This document shows, one piece after another, positions 49,206-61,528 of a stretch of DNA of 64,000 nucleotides. The translations under genes were made by a program, and so were the position numbers. The stretch lies in contig JAJEKB010021738.1 in NCBI GenBank assembly GCA_022393335.1, forward strand, positions 1 through 64,000, written 5' to 3'. Source of the stretch: Macrotrachela quadricornifera (Eukaryota > Rotifera > Eurotatoria > Philodinida > Philodinidae). The notes beneath the pieces were generated by a model. The model was not told the origin of the DNA. It saw only the letters and a program-made list of their open reading frames with translations, and searched no databases. Within the stretch, counting starts at the first letter, position 1. Every line of letters begins with the position of its first letter.

Positions 49206-51540
49206 TAGTTCCTACAAAAGATGGTCAGTTTTGAATATAAATCAATTAAAAAAAATCAGAAAATATATTTAACATGTCATACCGATGTTAAATTATTGTC
49301 GAGGATAAATTCATATGTTGAAACTATTATTTTTCTCTGACTGTTTCAAAATACTGAGATTGAAACTAAAAAGTCAGTTTTTCCTCAAATCAGACTCAAT
49401 CACAACTTTTGTTTCTTAGACTAACTGGTAGCGTGTTTTTATTCACTTATGGTTCAGTTGCATGGCAAAGAAAGATATCTAGGAGAGGTTAGCAGACGCG
49501 TTTGTAAAGTTTGAAATTTTGCATCTATTTTATATAATCATGTTGTGATACAATTTTTTAAAATAAGTCGGAATCTATGACGCAAGAACGTTGGTTTCTA
49601 ATATTATGAACTTTTGTGAAGTGACATAACTAAGCTTATCAGATTCAACACACCATCAGATACATCAAAGAATTTTATAATAATCTATACAAAATTCTCC
49701 ATAGTTGGTCAAGTCTAGCCTGATAAAGAAGTCTATTGAAAACTGGTGATTTCATCTAAATCATCGGTTACAGTAACTTTAAGGCGCAACAATATCCGAT
49801 ACAGTTCTTATCTATATGATTTTTAGTTTCTTATCTGTTAAATTGCAAAAGAAAAAATCATACGTAACGAAATATTATGATAGACTCAAAGATTATTTAG
49901 TAATATGAGCCATCACATCTACACAAGAATGAGAACTAAGACGAAGATTTGCATTGCTAGGAAAAATGATACGCTGATAGGCGATCTTACACCCACTTTT
50001 ATGGGAATCCTCATAATAAGAGATATAATCATATTATAATTGATTAATAATAAATACAATTACACAGTAATCATGTATTATTTCTTGTCGACAAAAAAAT
50101 TCATGTATTCGAATGCATTATAATTAAATAATTATTAAATGATTGATAATGCGTTGAAAAATTCATGAAAAATATTGTATTATCATGCATTTGTGCCTAT
50201 TATTTTTCCACAGTAGCAACCAAAGGTCTTCTTCCATCTATAACTCTCCTAAGCATCATAATTGCATGGAAACTTTTTTTTATTATGTATAAGCTCAGTC
50301 TATCCTGATCATCAACGTAAATGACGCATTTTCGATGGGTGCAAGATCGGATGACATTGCTGATCAATCAATTTTTTCAACTTCTTTTTTATCTTCCCTG
50401 TCATTATCGATTTTCATGGTGTGTTTGCGACTGTTATCAACTTGAAATTTCTACCACAAAGGGATTGCGACCAAATTATTTTTGAGTTGCTGGTCAGAGA
50501 CTATTTTGATAAATGCTATACATAAATTTCGCATCCAATTTTTATCTGAAACAGACAATGCGACCAAAACCTTTGCTTGGGAAGCAATCTCAAACATTGA
50601 TGTTGAAAGGATTCTTAACAGTTTGAATGACCTTCTTTTTCATTAGCAAGTTTCAAACCATTCTTTTCACGGTATTCATACGTATAGTGGTCTCGTACGA
50701 AAATATGCACTAAGTCTATAGAAAGTTTCAGAATTTCTAGAAAATTCCAAATAGGTAGAAAATTTTGTTCGTTAATGTATTATAATGCATGATAATGTCC
50801 AATATTTATTAATTATTTCTTAAAATCAGATGCATGGATAAAATTCGTTCTGTACATCTCAGAGATTTTCTACATTAAAGGTGACACTTTAATTTTACTT
50901 TAAAAGTTTAAGTCCAAGTAGATGATAAATAAAGTTCTTCAATGTAGATTATTTTACGTTCATAGCATGGGCAGTATCGAGTCATATGAAAGAAGATCTT
51001 GATAAACATTCAGATCGGATTGATAATCACTATGTTTTACAGTTGAAATAATAAAAACAAAAATTCATGGTGGAATCTAATTGGTCGATAAGATATGAGT
51101 TTCAACTAATACGAATTTCAGTAGAAGTTTTTTTTTCTTGAGTAAAACGTAGTCGTTATTGGATTGATCAAGGAGTTTGTTATAATGCTCTCTCGTATGT
51201 CCGAGAAATATTGAAGAAAACTCTTACTGGTGTCTCATTGGTTGAAGGTCATATGCTGTCGATCAATCAGATTTCATCATACATTTTTTTATGATTATTT
51301 CAGGGTAGAACATAGTGGTTGTCGAATAGATCTAGATATCTATCAAGGTCTTCTATCATATGGCTCGATAATACCCATGCTATACACGTAAATAGTTTAC
51401 TCTGAAAAATTTCATCAATCATCTACTTTCACTTTGCTTTTTCAATGTCAAAATTTGAAAGTGATATACTTGAACTTTAACTTTTAAAGTAAAGCTAAAA
51501 TGCCACCCTTATTTTACATAAGTTCCACATATTAATATCA
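49206..51540. other. murL-murD spacer, no gene seen
   Basis: 2.3 kb with no supported gene or clear repeat. The large gap argues against an operon. Confidence 0.5.
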
Positions 51541-52932
51541 TTATAGATTACGTCTGCTCACTTTTTCAATCAAATGTTTGAATGTGTTGCCTCGTTCTTC
51601 GAAATTCTTAAACATATCATAGCTTGCAGCCGCTGGTGATAGCAAGCAAACCCTTTTTGATTGAGTAAATTTGAAAGCCAGATCTACCACTTCTGCATAT
51701 GTTTCGGTGATATAGAAATGACCATCCTGCAGCAAATGTTTGTCGAAAGTATCATGCATACGTTTCCCAGCCGACCCAATAAAGATCAAATTCCGAATTG
51801 GATACTGATAAATAAAGTCTCTTAAATTCGTATAATCGATTCCACGATCAAATCCACCTAGAATCAAAGTATCAACATTCTGAATTGCTTTCAAAGCTGC
51901 AATAGTTGTTTCAGGTATTGTTGAAATGGAATCATTGTAAAAATGGATGCTTAGAAAATTTCCAAGATATTCAAGTCGATGAGGAAGAGATTTGAAATCA
52001 GCCAATGCTTCCTGTACAATGGTATTTGGCACATTTAGAACATGACAAACTGCAGCTGCTGCCATTATATTAACCAAATTATGGTCACCGATCAAAGTGT
52101 TGCGACCATGGGCATCATAAACCAACATGGAATGCCCTTGCTCAGCAAAAAACACTTGATTATTTACTGTAAAAAATCCGTCGTTCAGTTGTTCTTTGAG
52201 ACTCAGAGGAACTTTTCTTCGAGGTTTGTCGAAATTAGTAAGGAAATTGATAATGATCTCATTATCAGCATTATAAATTATCGTATCATTTTCCTTCTGA
52301 AATTGTATGATGTTTAGCTTTGATTGCTGATATTGTTTGTATGAGCAGTAAAAATCCAAATGTTCAGGAAAAATATTCAACAATACGCTTATATGTGGTG
52401 TTTGTTGAATGAATTGTAATTGATGAGAAGATAGCTCATAAACGATAAGTGTTTCAGATGTGATTTTATCTAATACATCAAAAGCAGGAATGCCTATATT
52501 ACCGACTAGAATGACATTCGATGTATATTTACAAAGAATATGATAGATCAATGAAGTTGTTGTACTTTTTCCCTTTGTTCCAGTAATACCAATAGTTTGT
52601 AAGTGAAAAATACTTAAAAATAGATGTGTTTGAGACGAAATTCGTGGGTCTTCAATCAGTTCTTGATGGTGTTTGAATGAAACTCCAGGACTTTTTATAA
52701 TCAAATCGTATTCAGATAAATCATCAAGATAATTATCTCCTAATCGCAGCATGACATTTTGATCATTCGCTAATTGTTCATTGTCGTGTAAATTGACATT
52801 TTGATCGGCAATCGATACTTTTCGATTAGGTAAAAACTTTCGAATTGTTCGATATGTTGATTGTCCTTCTCGTCCAAAACCAAGAATGAGAATATTTTGA
52901 TAATGAGATAATTTCTTCAATAAACATTCCAT
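51541..52932 (-). CDS. murD: UDP-MurNAc-L-Ala:glutamate ligase MurD (MurD2-like)
   Basis: 463 residues, single frame. MurD joins glutamate to UDP-MurNAc-L-Ala using ATP. Seen: Rossmann start ILILGFGREGQS (14-25), KSPGVS (80-85), P-loop GITGTKGKSTT (115-125), GNIGIPAFD (144-152), YELSSHQL (165-172), NIFPEHLDFY (186-195), the lysine to be carbamylated (K205), GDHNLVNIMAA (282-292), YNDSIST (332-338), LGGFDRG (358-364), and SPAAASYDMFKNFEERGNTF (432-451). The serine and phenylalanine that contact the glutamate in E. coli MurD are kept in the last block, but the canonical NDSKATN segment is NDSISTI, losing its lysine. Together with the nearby murL this suggests an L-Glu-adding MurD2. The length equals the family's usual 440-460. 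Confidence 0.92.
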   Translation of the reverse strand: MECLLKKLSHYQNILILGFGREGQSTYRTIRKFLPNRKVSIADQNVNLHDNEQLANDQNVMLRLGDNYLDDLSEYDLIIKSPGVSFKHHQELIEDPRISSQTHLFLSIFHLQTIGITGTKGKSTTTSLIYHILCKYTSNVILVGNIGIPAFDVLDKITSETLIVYELSSHQLQFIQQTPHISVLLNIFPEHLDFYCSYKQYQQSKLNIIQFQKENDTIIYNADNEIIINFLTNFDKPRRKVPLSLKEQLNDGFFTVNNQVFFAEQGHSMLVYDAHGRNTLIGDHNLVNIMAAAAVCHVLNVPNTIVQEALADFKSLPHRLEYLGNFLSIHFYNDSISTIPETTIAALKAIQNVDTLILGGFDRGIDYTNLRDFIYQYPIRNLIFIGSAGKRMHDTFDKHLLQDGHFYITETYAEVVDLAFKFTQSKRVCLLSPAAASYDMFKNFEERGNTFKHLIEKVSRRNL

Positions 52933-54309
52933 TTCGATATAGGAAGAAAATCGAAGATAATTGAGTAAACACAGGCGTTGATCACGTTAATTTTTAACTT
53001 GATTTTTTTCTAGAAAAAGATGTATGTAGCAAAATGTTGAAGAAAACGAGAGTTAGTTGTCATAAGACCTATTTATTTTTTAGTAACAATCAGAAGTGAG
53101 AGACTGTTCAAGTTTTCTATGAGAGTGAAAATTACAGTGCAAATAAAATTAGGTAATGTTCATGATCTTTGAGATGCGTAGAGATACAAACGATTGACTC
53201 TATAAAATTAATTAAATTAATTTTATTTTACACTTGAAAAGTCTAACATTCGTTAATCATTTGAAATAGTTGTTGTCCAATAATAATAATGCAATTTTTC
53301 ATTAAAATGGCATTTATATAAGTATTAATATTAGAGCAGATAATGTATGAAACTCAAACAGATATGAGGATGATAATGAATGTCTATTTACTTACATCTG
53401 TAAGCATTCACTCGTAAAAAAGGTAAGATTCGTTTAGTTTTAGTCAATGCGGTATTTAAAAAATGTCTAATGCGAAACAAATTGCAACACAACAATGAGT
53501 GCTTCTGTTTCTCTCTGTATGAATTCTGTCGTCCTTCACAATACAATCCATACACTTTATGCTGAAGAACAAAATAAAATATTTCAATTGTATTTTTCTT
53601 TTCATTCTTGATTTCAATTTTTCTCGATGGTAAATGAGTCTATGCCTTTTTTTCAATCGATGTTGAATTTTAAAAAAAGAAAATAATCGTCCATTTTACC
53701 ATAGTATAAAGGTTATGGGGCTGAAACACGGGCCACCTCTTGTATATATTTGCAGATCCGATGCCAACTGCATATAACAGGTTATTTTAAGAATTTATAA
53801 CTAGTGGAAATACCCAATGTTGCCGAAGAAAATTTCATATTGCATGCCCAAGGTACTGGAAAACAATGATCCTATGACCTTATATAGGCTACCAGTCTTG
53901 GATGTCATATAATGCGCTCTGGTCATCTATTTTCTATTTTGGCATTATGGTATTACCACTCTGCAAAATCCTTTAAGGGAACCCTTTAACCTAATGCGTG
54001 CGTAGAATCAGTCTTTTTTGAACCAGACATTGGCTAAAGAAAGATTCAAAAATCGGCTCAACTCCATTCCTGGTTCTAATATTGGCCTGACTCTATCCTG
54101 GTCTTACTTCTATTCTAATTTCACCTCAATCCTGATCCTAAACCTGTTTCGGCTTTATTCTTAACCTGATTCTATTGTATTTATACCTCATTCCGACGAA
54201 AAAAATAACTTGGTTCTATTTTAAGTCTCGCATGCACTTTCACTGTTTCTAGAGTATAGACTATCATGTCTAAGAACGAACTGTTCTCTCTTTCATTCGA
54301 TTGATCTGT
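52933..54309. other. murD upstream region and spacer
   Basis: No gene. A degenerate simple repeat of TCCTGATTCTA-like units runs at about 54055-54220. Promoter elements cannot be picked out with confidence. Confidence 0.4.
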
Positions 54310-55047
54310 ATTAACATGATATGCAGCTAATAATAATAATACATCGCACCACTACGTATATCATGAGCCAACAAATCTTCACAATTATTTTTGTCATATT
54401 TAATTCCATTGTATATTATTCGATTATCATTAATAATTGTATCATAATCCGGTTTACTGAATTCTTAACATTGTATATTACGTAAATCATAAATACGATT
54501 AATAAATTCAAATGAAATATCTGTTGGTAATTCGTCGGTATTTACTAATTTGTTGAAAAAAAAATTGTTGGTTCCATCAAATAAAGCATTTTGATTAGAT
54601 TTACCTATAGTAACTGGCATAATGGACTTTAAATATTCAGTTATACATTGATCATATTCAAAATTAGTGATTAGAAGTTTAACTTTAAGCATTGCAGCAA
54701 GAGAACAACTAGTAAACAAATAAATTTGATCGATTGATAGACGTTCAAGTAAGAGTTAATTATTTGAACGTTGATTATTCTGTTCAAAGATAATTCTATG
54801 TTCGAAAATGATCATAATCATCGAACGATACTCTGTTGTAAGTGCAATTACACTTCGTACAGATGCTTCAGGTGTTACATAAGTGAATTTACATTAAATA
54901 TGAACTGGAAGCACAGAACAACTAAGAACAGCATGTAAAGTTACATCCACACTTGATATTCCATGTTTAGTTCGACAATCAAATTGAAATTTCTCATTAC
55001 TAGCATTCCATTTGTTTTTTAATAAAATGTTTCACCATCATCACTCA
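54310..55047 (-). pseudogene. murA: Decayed murA fragment
   Basis: Matches the C-terminal two thirds of the intact MurA at 61529-62893. The best block (54719-54465) reads VKLLITNFEYDQCITEYLKS against VKLVI-type KNFEYDRCITKYLKS in the intact gene, and then ELPTDIS and INRIYDLRN. The segment between ELPTDIS and INRIYD has lost about 20 residues, and stops and shifts occur on both sides. The 5' part is cut at about 55047, where a foldback palindrome begins. It is a dead tandem copy of murA, made after the gene entered this genome or brought in with it. Confidence 0.85.
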
Positions 55048-55925
55048 ACATGAATCGCCGATGGATTATTTGGTTAGGTAAAATTCGATACTAAATTATT
55101 AGTATGCACTACTGATATAATCTCTAAGAATAGTTCTTTGAAAGAGTCACGAAACCTTATATTTCCGAAAGTTTAAAAAATATGACCACATAGAAATGTT
55201 TGAGTGAAAATATCTTAGAACCACAATTTTTGCCCTTTTTTCATTGATTGTGAGGATATTTTGTCAGAAAAAATAATTCTTATACTCAAACAAATATCAT
55301 ATTTGGAATCAGCGTTGCAAACTAAGTCGAACTACATACAATTCAAATATTTTAAAGACTTTTTATTTTTTTCCGAAAAATGCATCCTACCCTCCCCAAA
55401 AATATCTTAATAACAACTTCAAAAATCATGTCTTTTCAAAAGACTACATACACAGCACATTTGTAGGTATCTTTCTTTTTATTAATATCATTAACACTGA
55501 AGCATTTAGTTTCAACAGTCAGATTGCCGTTAACGAGATATACTATATTCGGGGTGTGATGAAGGTATTCTTGAGGAGGGGAAGGATGCATTTTTCGAAA
55601 AAAAATGAGAAGGCTTCGAAAAATATTGGAATTATATGTAGTTCGACTTAGTTTGCAACGCTGATTCCAAATATGATATTTGTTTGAATACAAGAATTAT
55701 TTTTTTTGACAAAATATCCTCACAATCAATGAAAAAAATGCAAAAATTGTGGTTCTAAGATATTTTCATCGAAAAATTTCTATGTGGTCATATTTATTAA
55801 ACTTTCGGAAATATAAGGTTTCGTGACTCTTTCAAAGAACTATTCTTAGAGATTATATCAGTAGTGCATACTAATAATTCAGTATCGAATTTTATTGAAC
55901 CCAAATAATCGATCGGTGATTCATA
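55048..55925. mobile_element. Foldback palindrome, ~880 bp
   Basis: Arms of about 280 bases (55048-55330 and 55640-55925) are reverse complements with minor mismatch, for example TTCTTTGAAAGAGTCACGAA and its complement. It abuts the broken 5' end of the murA pseudogene and may have caused the break. The central part also contains weak inverted matches. The frame at 55436-55693 is a by-product. Confidence 0.75.
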
Positions 55926-56797
55926 TACAGAATTGATGCCCTATTCAAGATCGATCAAATTCATTGTTTAAGTTCCATTTTATCTTATGTATTTATTACA
56001 AAATTGAATTCACTACCCAGGCATTACTTATTGAAGAAATAACTAATAATGAGGAATTTTGTTAATAGTTGTAAGCTTTCAAAAATCGACCAAAACACCA
56101 TAAATTTATCATCAAAATGCTCTTTTTTTAGATCTCTGTTTGTAATGAAAAAGAGATGAAGTAGCACTATTGTCATCCCCGACATTGATGGTTATTGTGT
56201 TCCTTCAACACTCTAATCATAATCATATTACATGAAGCATAACGCCATATACAAGAGGATGAATAAGAGGTCAAGGAGAGAGCATTGGTAGAACATAAGA
56301 AGAGAAGAATAGAAGGTAAGCGTAATCGAGAGTAAGGCAGATATATCGTTTATCTTTTCATAAGTCAGGGACAAGTATAAATCTTTGTCAAATCACTTAT
56401 GAAGGATAAGTATATAGTATGAAGTTTCTTTCATACTAGTCCTCTTTATGCCTTACTTATTGGCACACTATCTGCGTGAAAAAGCTTACAAAAGAAAGTT
56501 GAAATTCTGTTTTCACCTGCTAAATATCCAGTTGAAATTAACAAGATTTTCTTAGATTTCACACCACGGGAAAAGTTAACACTTGTTGTGATGCAAAGAA
56601 GTATACTGACTTCCTTTGTCCCCACCTCCAATCTGCATTACTTTTGAACATCTCTAATCGCTACTATGTCGCAGATGTAATCAAGAAAATATGCCGCACC
56701 TGCTGTGGAAAAACATACAGTTTTGTGTAGATAATCCAATTTTTCAAAGAAGAAAACAACGATAAGATGTTGAAGTTTATCATCTCGAAGTCGACGT
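55926..56797. other. murC 3' flank, no gene seen
   Basis: AT-rich. The frames at 56446-56631 and 56638-56850 have no family features; the second overlaps the murC end in another frame. Confidence 0.4.
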
Positions 56798-58096
56798 TTA
56801 ACTGAGTGATACGAATTCTCTTCGAAGCCAATCATCCAAGCAGTTTCCACTTCCTGCTGTTAGACACAGTACCAGATATCCGTTGCCTAATTCATACTGA
56901 ATGTGGTGTTTCAAAGTTTCGTCTATTTCACATGGTGTTGTTTTGATTTGTGTTTGGTTACTCAATAGATTTCGCAACATATTGGGATTCAAAAGTTCTA
57001 AGCTTTTTTCCTCACGCGCGAGATAAGTTGGTACAATATATAGATGTTTGACATTATCGAAAAGATGTCGGAGATCTTTTTTGATGAAATGTTGTCTTGT
57101 ATTCTGCATTCCTTCGTATACGACAATGACATTTTGTCCACCAACTTCATGAGCGAGTTGTAATGCACCTCGAATTTTCGTCGGAATATGGGCATAATCT
57201 GTATACAAATTTGGGTAAATTTGCTCGAAGCGCCGATATACACCTGGGAATCGATTCATGTGTTCAACAAGCGTATCTATAGAGATTTCGGTGAGTAGGT
57301 GAACAACGGAAACAGTTTGCCATGCATTACGACGATTAATCATTCCAACTAAACTGAAAAGGTTAAGTCTGTGATCCTCATCGTCTAGCATTGTGATGCT
57401 TTTGCTTGTTTGTGAACCAAGATGGTATTTATCGGATTCCCAAAAAACAGCATGCAATGATTGTTGGAAAAAGTCGTGAAAAGCTTGAACGTAACTTTCT
57501 CTCGTTGAATAGGTGTCCGAGTGATCCCAGTCAATGCCCGTAATTGCGGAAATATGAGGTTTAAAAGCAAGAAAGTTCCGATCATATTCGTCAGCTTCAT
57601 ATACAAAATATTCGGACTGTTTGTCGTATGTACCCATGTCCCCGAAACTAATTTTTGCACCAACCGAATAGCTAACGGGAATAGCAAGCGCTTTAAATAA
57701 CCATATCATCATTGCTGTGGTAGTGCTTTTTCCGTGTGTTCCAGCTATAGCGATTAGTTTAAGTTGTTTTTCATGAATTATTTGATTTAACAGCTCATCG
57801 CGTTTTGTCGTCTTGATCATATACTCTTTACAGAATTGTATTTCTGGTGAATCTTGCTTTTCGATCACAACAGCGCTTGAATATACATACCAATCAATGG
57901 GTTTCTGAGCATGGATCTTTGCAATTGTTTCATATGACTGAATAGTTGAAATGTTTACGATGCCTCTGCTTCGAAGATACTGAATATAGCTCGAGTCTTG
58001 TTTGTCAGAACCCGAAACATCATGACCAATTTGTAGAGCTATGAGGCTAAGTGGACCAATTCCAGAACCACCAATTCCGGAAAAAAATATGTGCAT
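56798..58096 (-). CDS. murC: UDP-MurNAc:L-alanine ligase MurC
   Basis: 432 residues, single frame. MurC attaches L-Ala to UDP-MurNAc with ATP, the first peptide step. Seen: N-terminal MHIFFSGIGGSGIGPLSLIA (1-20) with the glycine-rich UDP-binding turn, VSGSD (27-31), P-loop AIAGTHGKSTT (115-125), YEADEYDRNFL (166-176), ITGIDWDHSDTY (185-196), GMINRRNA (251-258, where the usual GxHN is GMIN), FPGVYRRFE (283-291), YTDYAHIPTKI (298-308), NTRQHF (332-337) and YLAREE (358-363). The ending GSGN (415-418) replaces the usual GAGD. The NTRQH and TGIDWDH forms resemble, from memory, MurC of Patescibacteria/CPR bacteria such as Saccharibacteria more than those of Proteobacteria; that donor is only a suggestion. 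Confidence 0.92.
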   Translation of the reverse strand: MHIFFSGIGGSGIGPLSLIALQIGHDVSGSDKQDSSYIQYLRSRGIVNISTIQSYETIAKIHAQKPIDWYVYSSAVVIEKQDSPEIQFCKEYMIKTTKRDELLNQIIHEKQLKLIAIAGTHGKSTTTAMMIWLFKALAIPVSYSVGAKISFGDMGTYDKQSEYFVYEADEYDRNFLAFKPHISAITGIDWDHSDTYSTRESYVQAFHDFFQQSLHAVFWESDKYHLGSQTSKSITMLDDEDHRLNLFSLVGMINRRNAWQTVSVVHLLTEISIDTLVEHMNRFPGVYRRFEQIYPNLYTDYAHIPTKIRGALQLAHEVGGQNVIVVYEGMQNTRQHFIKKDLRHLFDNVKHLYIVPTYLAREEKSLELLNPNMLRNLLSNQTQIKTTPCEIDETLKHHIQYELGNGYLVLCLTAGSGNCLDDWLRREFVSLS

Positions 58097-59496
58097 AATT
58101 CTGAGTATAACACTTACTTACTGTAGAAAGTTATCATATACTAGACGTAAATAAATATAACGAGCTTATTGATTATTGAACTAAATCGTCAGGTTTTAGG
58201 TAAATCACAAAACACGTTTCGTCTCTTCTCCCATAATAATTCGATATAAACGATAGTATATAGCGAAGAGAAAGTGTAAAAAAAAAAGCCTTCCTTTTAT
58301 ATTTGGTTCTGTTCTTTTTTGTGTAAACGATGCTATATCAATATGTAATGATTCGTTTTTCTCCTTACCTTGTCGTATACACCGACGAAAAAGAAAAAGC
58401 GATAAAGAAAAAAAATATATGTTTGGTTTACAGCATGTGAGAGGTTTCTTTAATCAACGTGTCTATACATTCATTCTGATGTGAATGAATAATGAAAAAT
58501 GAAAAAAAGACCATGGATGCGAGACAAACATAAACAAAAGTGCATAGCCAACAAGGACATATCCGATACAAATATCTAGAGCGATATGCATGTAACGCTG
58601 CACAATTATCATTTTTACGAAATCTCCTGAAATTTTTTTGAATACGGTTTATTCCTGAAAACTTCGCGAGATAATCGATGAAAATGACTTTTTCTCACCG
58701 ATTTTACTGTAGCTAACATAAAATTTTTTATTGTCCCGATAGTCTGCTGAAAAAGAAAATGCGAGCTCACTTCAACTTAAACAAAATAATTAATAATTGA
58801 ATGTTTCTCTAATGAAATCGCCTATTTTTGTCATGAAATATTCCACGAAGCTAATATTAATATTATGAGAAATTTTAATCGTTTTCCATTTGTTTCTATA
58901 ATTCTTGACAGTCTATTAGCCGACAAACGGCTAGCTTTATTGGTGAATAACCAACGGATTGTTTGTTCATAAAGGGTGACTCAGAAGTCCTGGCTCGATT
59001 TGTATAATGAATTTTTTTACAATAAAACACGTACTTAAAACTTTAGCCCTATGATAAAAAGATGCAGTAAGCAATGCTCTACAAAATAGCCTCAAACCCT
59101 GGACATATTAGAAGACCCTGGGTCTTCTATTTTGTCTTATCGTCCATAAATTCCAAGGATGTCTTATAATATGTTCTTTAAAAAAGTGACCTTTTTAGGG
59201 TCATCGACGAGAATTTTCATAAAAATATGTTTTCATCTGATTATTTAACTCCTATTTATGTATTTTTTACTTTTATCGTTTTATTTTTATTCAATTATGA
59301 AAATTAATAATTTAATCAAGTTTCTCGAAAAGAAAATGGTATGAATAAAAGATAATTAGCTCGTAAGCGTGATTAATGGATGTTTTCTACGTTATGTATA
59401 CATATATGTCCATTGTTTACATTAATTACATTACGTTATGCGAGCGAAAACAATTATGAATATTACAAAGAACAAAAAAATTGAAACAAAGCATAT
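58097..59496. other. murC upstream region and spacer
   Basis: No gene. 58976-59085 is the same dispersed element end seen at 37158-37275 (GGGTGACTCAGAAGTCC start). Confidence 0.45.
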
Positions 59497-60762
59497 ATAA
59501 AGAGTGTTTTACAAGTTTTGAGCACTTTTAAAATGTTTCGTTCTCGCGTTTAACAAAACCAATCTTTGAAACTTTAGCATATTATGGAACACGTTCAGTG
59601 CTACATAACTACAAAGTTTCAGATCTATAGCTTACACTATGGATGATAACCTGTAGCAGGTTAGGTGTCTAACTCTAGGTCGTCAAGATAAGATGAATGT
59701 AGATGTATATCGCTCTGGTTTATTCATGAAAAGTCGCTTGCTATATAGAGGCAAGAAGATCACACATCTCTAGGAACTGTCCATCAGATGATGGTGGAAA
59801 GAACCCATCGATTATAATACATATGAGAAGATGACATACATAAGACGAAAGGAAAAGACCACATATATGTAATAGACAGAAAAGGAAAACATCTCTATAG
59901 ACAAGAGATGCAGGAGAGCTACATCTGAAGATGTGTCGGTACCACTTCCTAATAAGCAACACCAACATATAACTTTTTTTCAATTTTCTTGTAGTTCGGG
60001 TCTGGCCAAATGTTTATACCTCCACTTAAATACATGTTAAAATCTCGACTTTTTTATAAATATGCACCATGAAAAGCTCTACAAACATTACAATAACAAA
60101 TCCCTCTTGATTTGTGTGAATTGTTTCTACCAAACTCAAAATAAAAACATACATAATAATATTGCTTCTCATCATACTGTACATGATAAAATAAATGTTT
60201 GGGAGACCATTTCGTTTTGCATGGATTTGAGCTTGAGAAAAAATTAAAATCTTAATATTTTTTTCAAAAGATTCGCCGTCCAAAGCTCTACAAAAACTGT
60301 ATAAACAAATCCCCATTGCAAAGGAAAAACGTCTTCTAAACCTTTTTTATTACGTACAATACGGAGAGAAGTAACACTACTATATTGAGCTTTTATTTTG
60401 GGTATGGCACAAACCATTAAGATAAGTTAATAGGAAATTGTTATTAGAATTGTCATCGAGCTTTTCATGGCGCATCTTTTCAAAAAAAAATTGAGATTTT
60501 AACGTGTATCTAAGCCGAGATATAGACAAAATAAAAAAAAAATGTTGCACGATCCGAAGATGATCTGGGATATTGAAAAATAGTATATCTTGGTGTTGCT
60601 ACAGGTTCTCGTATATAGTACAAGCTATAGATCTGAAACTTTGTAGTAATTTAGCATAAAGGATGTCCAATAATATGTCCAAATTTCAAAGACTTTGATT
60701 TTGATAAACGCGAGAACGAAACATTTTAAAAATACTTCAGAACTTGTAAAACGCCCTTTATA
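59497..60762. mobile_element. TIR element with TATA-flanked ends
   Basis: Left end AAAGAGTGTTTTACAAGTT and right end the near inverse (CTTGTAAAACGCCCTTT), each next to TATATA. About 200 bases of each arm match in inverted orientation (GAAACTTTGTAGT, GATCTATAGCTT blocks). A second, inner inverted pair (GGTAGAAGC/CTCTACAAA blocks) suggests a nested hairpin. No transposase seen. Confidence 0.65.
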
Positions 60763-61528
60763 TATAAAATAAGAGTTGTATACATTATAAAAGAACTAAA
60801 AAAGAAGCTCATTGTAGCCGTAATAAGAGGAGGGGAGGGAGGCTTCTAATATATCTTTCAAGAGGGATCTTCTAATTTGTCAAGAGCTTTACACATCTCT
60901 ATCTTATTCTTATAAAAAATTATTCAATGAATAACCAAGACTAACTATATCTGAAATGGATATTAGGAGAACCTAAGTTAGCTCTTGTTAGCTAATAAAT
61001 CTGCAGTAATCAAAACGTTTTGAAATTAGAACATAATACGGGAGTGAGACTATAGTAATTCACTGATGCTAAATGATTTCCAAATTGATATCTGGTCTAT
61101 GAAAAAAGAGTGTAAGTATAGATGACAATAGTTGTTTTGACTGAATTTTAACTCATACAAACCCGTATCTCACACACACAGCTTTAACTATATTCGAACT
61201 CTGACGACGTCTATGTATTGTCATAGCCTTTATGTCTTTATATGAGTATCAATCTAGACATATATAATTCTTTTCATGTTTTTTTCTAAATAAATTTCTC
61301 TTGATTTATCAAAAATATCTAATTAATATTTAAAGTATACTTAATTCTTCTTTACATACGAAAGAACTATAATTACATCCCAACATATGTTTGCGGATTT
61401 ATTATTACAAAATAAATAGAAGAAAGCTAAAATTTTCACATGAAAAAAGAATTGCAAATGAAAACGAAATTATGAAGAAAGTGTCTTCTATAAAATTTAC
61501 GTAACTATTCATTACAGTTGGTTATTAT
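60763..61528. other. murA 3' flank, no gene seen
   Basis: AT-rich non-coding sequence. Confidence 0.4.

Noticed and set aside
56638..56850. Minus-strand frame overlapping the murC end
   Set aside because: No family features; it shares sequence with the end of murC in another frame.
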